Shown in pieces: positions 7,457 to 9,332 of a stretch of 9,332 nt of DNA. The stretch's first letter is position 1. Each line of letters begins with the position of its first letter. The notes under the pieces are model-generated. The model made no database searches. It was given only the letters and a program-made list of their open reading frames with translations, and was not told the DNA's origin. The stretch is from Dehalococcoidia bacterium (lineage in GTDB: Bacteria; Chloroflexota; Dehalococcoidia; JAENJB01): NCBI GenBank assembly GCA_030690705.1, contig JAUYGE010000245.1:1-9332 (forward strand), read 5' to 3'. Both the position numbers and the translations under genes were made by a program.

Positions 7457-9332
7457 ATGATACCATTGCTACTTACCCTGCGAAATTTCATGTGCTACCG
7501 GGAGAAGATGCCTCCCCTTTCCTTCGAATCCTTCCACCTCGCCTGTCTTTCCGGTGCGAATGGCCACGGCAAGTCAGCGTTGCTTGATGCTATCACCTGG
7601 GCGTTGTGGGGGGAGTCACGAGCTAAGGATGATGACGAACTGATTCACCAGGGACAGATCGAGATGGAGGTAGACTTCGAATTTGCGGTGGGCGAACAAA
7701 GGTATCGCGTAATCCGGAAGCATGCCATGGCGGGGCCGAGGCGCACAAGACAGGCCAGTTTGGAACTTCAGGTGGCCACACCGGAGGGATTCAAATCCAT
7801 CACCGGAGACAGCCGTCAGCAAACACAGCAGAAACTGCTCGACCTGCTGCGCATGGACTATCAGACGTTCATCAATAGCTCGTTCCTGATTCAGGGTCGG
7901 GCAAATGAGTTCTCTCTGAAACAGCCCGCCCAGCGAAAAGAGGTGCTGTCCAGCATCCTGGGCCTTTCCTTCTACGATAAAGTGGGTGAAGGGGCGAGAG
8001 AGATGGCGCGGTCAAGGCAGGGAGAAGGGGAGAACCTGGAGAAGTCCATTGCTGACATAGATGTTGAGCTTGGCAAGAGGGATGAGTACGAGAGCGAGTT
8101 CGAGAAAGCCAGAGTACACGTGCAACGGTTGGAGGGCGAGGTACAGGCCAGAGAGGCGGAGCTACATAAGTTGCGTAGCGAGCGGGATAGTCTGGAAGGC
8201 GGGCGCGTAACGCTCCTTGAGACGGAGAAGAGGTTACATAATGACAGCTTGGAGTTGATCCGACGGCAGGGGCAGGTGAAAGAGCATCGCTCGAAAATTG
8301 AGGCCTACGAAGGACTTCTGCAGGAGCGCGAGCGGCTTGAAAGGGGTTATCAGCAGTTTCTGGCGGCCAGGAAGTCTGTTGATGAATGGAACGAGAGGCT
8401 TCAGCAGTATACGAGAGTGAGAGAAGAAGTAGTTGTCCTAGAGAAGGAGATAGCCCGGGCGCGGGAAGATGTGGCCGCTGAGGTCAAGATATCCAGGAGC
8501 TGGTTTTCCCAGGAGAGCGCGAAATCCGCTCAGCTGCCGGCGTTCGAGAGACAACTGGCGGAGTTGAAGGCCCAGTTGGAAGGTCTGACTCACTCTGAGG
8601 AAGCGCATCGGCAGAAGAACCTGAGAATGCAGGAGCTGCAATCTCATGTCACAGGCTTGCGCTCCGAATCCGTCCGGCTGGGGAGGGAGACGAAGGCGGT
8701 TCAAGAGAAACTGGCCCTGTTGCTTCACGGCGAGGCTCGGTGTCCGTTATGTGAGACCGAGTTGGGAGTGGATGGGATTGGGCGGCTGGAGAGCAAGTAT
8801 CGCGATGAGTTGTTATCCGGGTCAGAGGCCGTGAAGGCCAATTTGGCTGAGCAGCAAGGCCTGTCGGGGCAGCAAGAGGAGATAGCCCGCGAGATCGGTC
8901 AGCTGGAGAAGCTGATAAGCCGGCAGGTAGAGAACAAGCAGCGAGCGGTTCTGATAGAGAAGGGGATTCATGAGGCTGGCGAGGCGTCTGGGAAGGCGGT
9001 GGAGTGGGGAAAGAAACTGGCGGGGTTGGAGCGTGTTCTGGAAATGAGGGACTACGTGCATCCCCAGCAGACAGCATTGAGGGAACGCGAGTCGCAACTG
9101 GGAGAATTGGGGTATGACAACGGCAAGCACGGGGAGGCGCAAAAGTTGCTGAAGAAGTGTGAGGGATACGAGGCGGCATACCGGGCGCTGGATGAGGCTG
9201 ATAAGGTCTTGCCTCAGGTAAGGCAATCGCTGGGGATGGCTGAGGAGGAGGTTGCCAGACTTGAGCGCGAGATGGAAAGCGATAGCGTGAGAGTGGAGGT
9301 CTTGAAGAAAGAGTTGTCATCTCTGCCGCAAG
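7457..9332 (+). CDS. sbcC: SbcC/Rad50-type DNA repair ATPase, N-terminal part (3' end outside window)
   Basis: SbcC/Rad50 proteins pair with the nuclease SbcD/Mre11 to open and trim DNA ends and hairpins. The frame from the ATG at 7457 stays open for 625 codons to the window end. It begins MIPLLLTLRNFMCYRE, followed by the Walker A motif GANGHGKS (33-40, Lys39), DAITWALWGE, and the Q-loop SSFLIQGRANEFSL with Gln146. From about residue 165 the sequence becomes Glu/Lys/Arg/Leu-rich coiled coil, interrupted by the zinc-hook motif CPLC (429-432), which dimerises the arms, and then a returning coiled coil. The Walker B/signature half must lie beyond 9332. The hook excludes ordinary SMC proteins, which have a hinge domain there. 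The ribosome site is weak (GAGAG, 5 bases before ATG). No sbcD lies upstream; instead ffh is divergent across 127 bases. Confidence 0.92.
   Translation, partial: MIPLLLTLRNFMCYREKMPPLSFESFHLACLSGANGHGKSALLDAITWALWGESRAKDDDELIHQGQIEMEVDFEFAVGEQRYRVIRKHAMAGPRRTRQASLELQVATPEGFKSITGDSRQQTQQKLLDLLRMDYQTFINSSFLIQGRANEFSLKQPAQRKEVLSSILGLSFYDKVGEGAREMARSRQGEGENLEKSIADIDVELGKRDEYESEFEKARVHVQRLEGEVQAREAELHKLRSERDSLEGGRVTLLETEKRLHNDSLELIRRQGQVKEHRSKIEAYEGLLQERERLERGYQQFLAARKSVDEWNERLQQYTRVREEVVVLEKEIARAREDVAAEVKISRSWFSQESAKSAQLPAFERQLAELKAQLEGLTHSEEAHRQKNLRMQELQSHVTGLRSESVRLGRETKAVQEKLALLLHGEARCPLCETELGVDGIGRLESKYRDELLSGSEAVKANLAEQQGLSGQQEEIAREIGQLEKLISRQVENKQRAVLIEKGIHEAGEASGKAVEWGKKLAGLERVLEMRDYVHPQQTALRERESQLGELGYDNGKHGEAQKLLKKCEGYEAAYRALDEADKVLPQVRQSLGMAEEEVARLEREMESDSVRVEVLKKELSSLPQ

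Noticed and set aside
8649..9320. A 223-codon open frame on the minus strand, with a 134-codon one at 8822-9226
   Set aside because: Both are opposite the coiled-coil part of the SbcC-like gene, whose frame is open and motif-rich. The Pro/Ser- and Leu/Gln-rich translations reflect the complement of Glu/Lys/Leu codons.
1..9332. A new defence, mobile or otherwise undescribed system
   Set aside because: Every gene is a recognisable housekeeping or repair family, packing is tight, and no transposase, integrase, toxin-antitoxin pair, CRISPR repeat, tRNA or long repeat was found. The SbcC-like gene alone, with standard motifs, does not justify a new-system claim.

Overview
The window is ordinary bacterial chromosome. 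It carries six protein genes, two of them cut by the window ends, and nothing in it looks mobile, phage-derived or like a new defence system. Best guess for the host is a Chloroflexota bacterium, probably Dehalococcoidia or a relative. This is inferred from remembered family features: a DNA primase zinc finger ending [10 protein letters not shown] (C-x3-C instead of C-x2-C), a housekeeping sigma factor with a long insert before region 2, and an SbcC-type ATPase beginning MIPLLLTLRNFMCYRE. No database search was possible, so the taxon is tentative. Base composition looks moderately GC-rich and even across the window.

Left part, bases 1-5961, plus strand: four genes packed head to tail. They are the C-terminal two thirds or so of a phosphoenolpyruvate synthase (ppsA, cut at its 5' end), an HD-domain dNTP triphosphohydrolase (dgt), DNA primase (dnaG) and the primary sigma factor (rpoD). 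The gaps are 14 and 30 bases, and dnaG and rpoD overlap by an ATGA. This is a version of the macromolecular synthesis operon (primase plus sigma factor), here with a nucleotide-pool enzyme and a central carbon enzyme upstream. No promoter is visible inside the short gaps, so transcription probably starts upstream of the window.

Middle, bases 5995-7329, minus strand: ffh, the SRP54 GTPase of the signal recognition particle, convergent with rpoD across a 33-base gap that has no convincing terminator. A near-consensus sigma-70 promoter (TTGACG, 17-base spacer, TAGAAT) lies just upstream of ffh and predicts a leader of only about 11 bases.

Right part, bases 7457-9332, plus strand: the N-terminal 625 residues of a Rad50/SbcC-type repair ATPase, which runs off the window end. 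It has a Walker A motif, a Q-loop, long coiled coils and a CPLC zinc hook. It is divergent from ffh; the 127-base intergenic region holds back-to-back promoters. No RNA genes, CRISPR arrays, insertion sequences or long repeats were seen, and there is no gene-free stretch above 300 bases.
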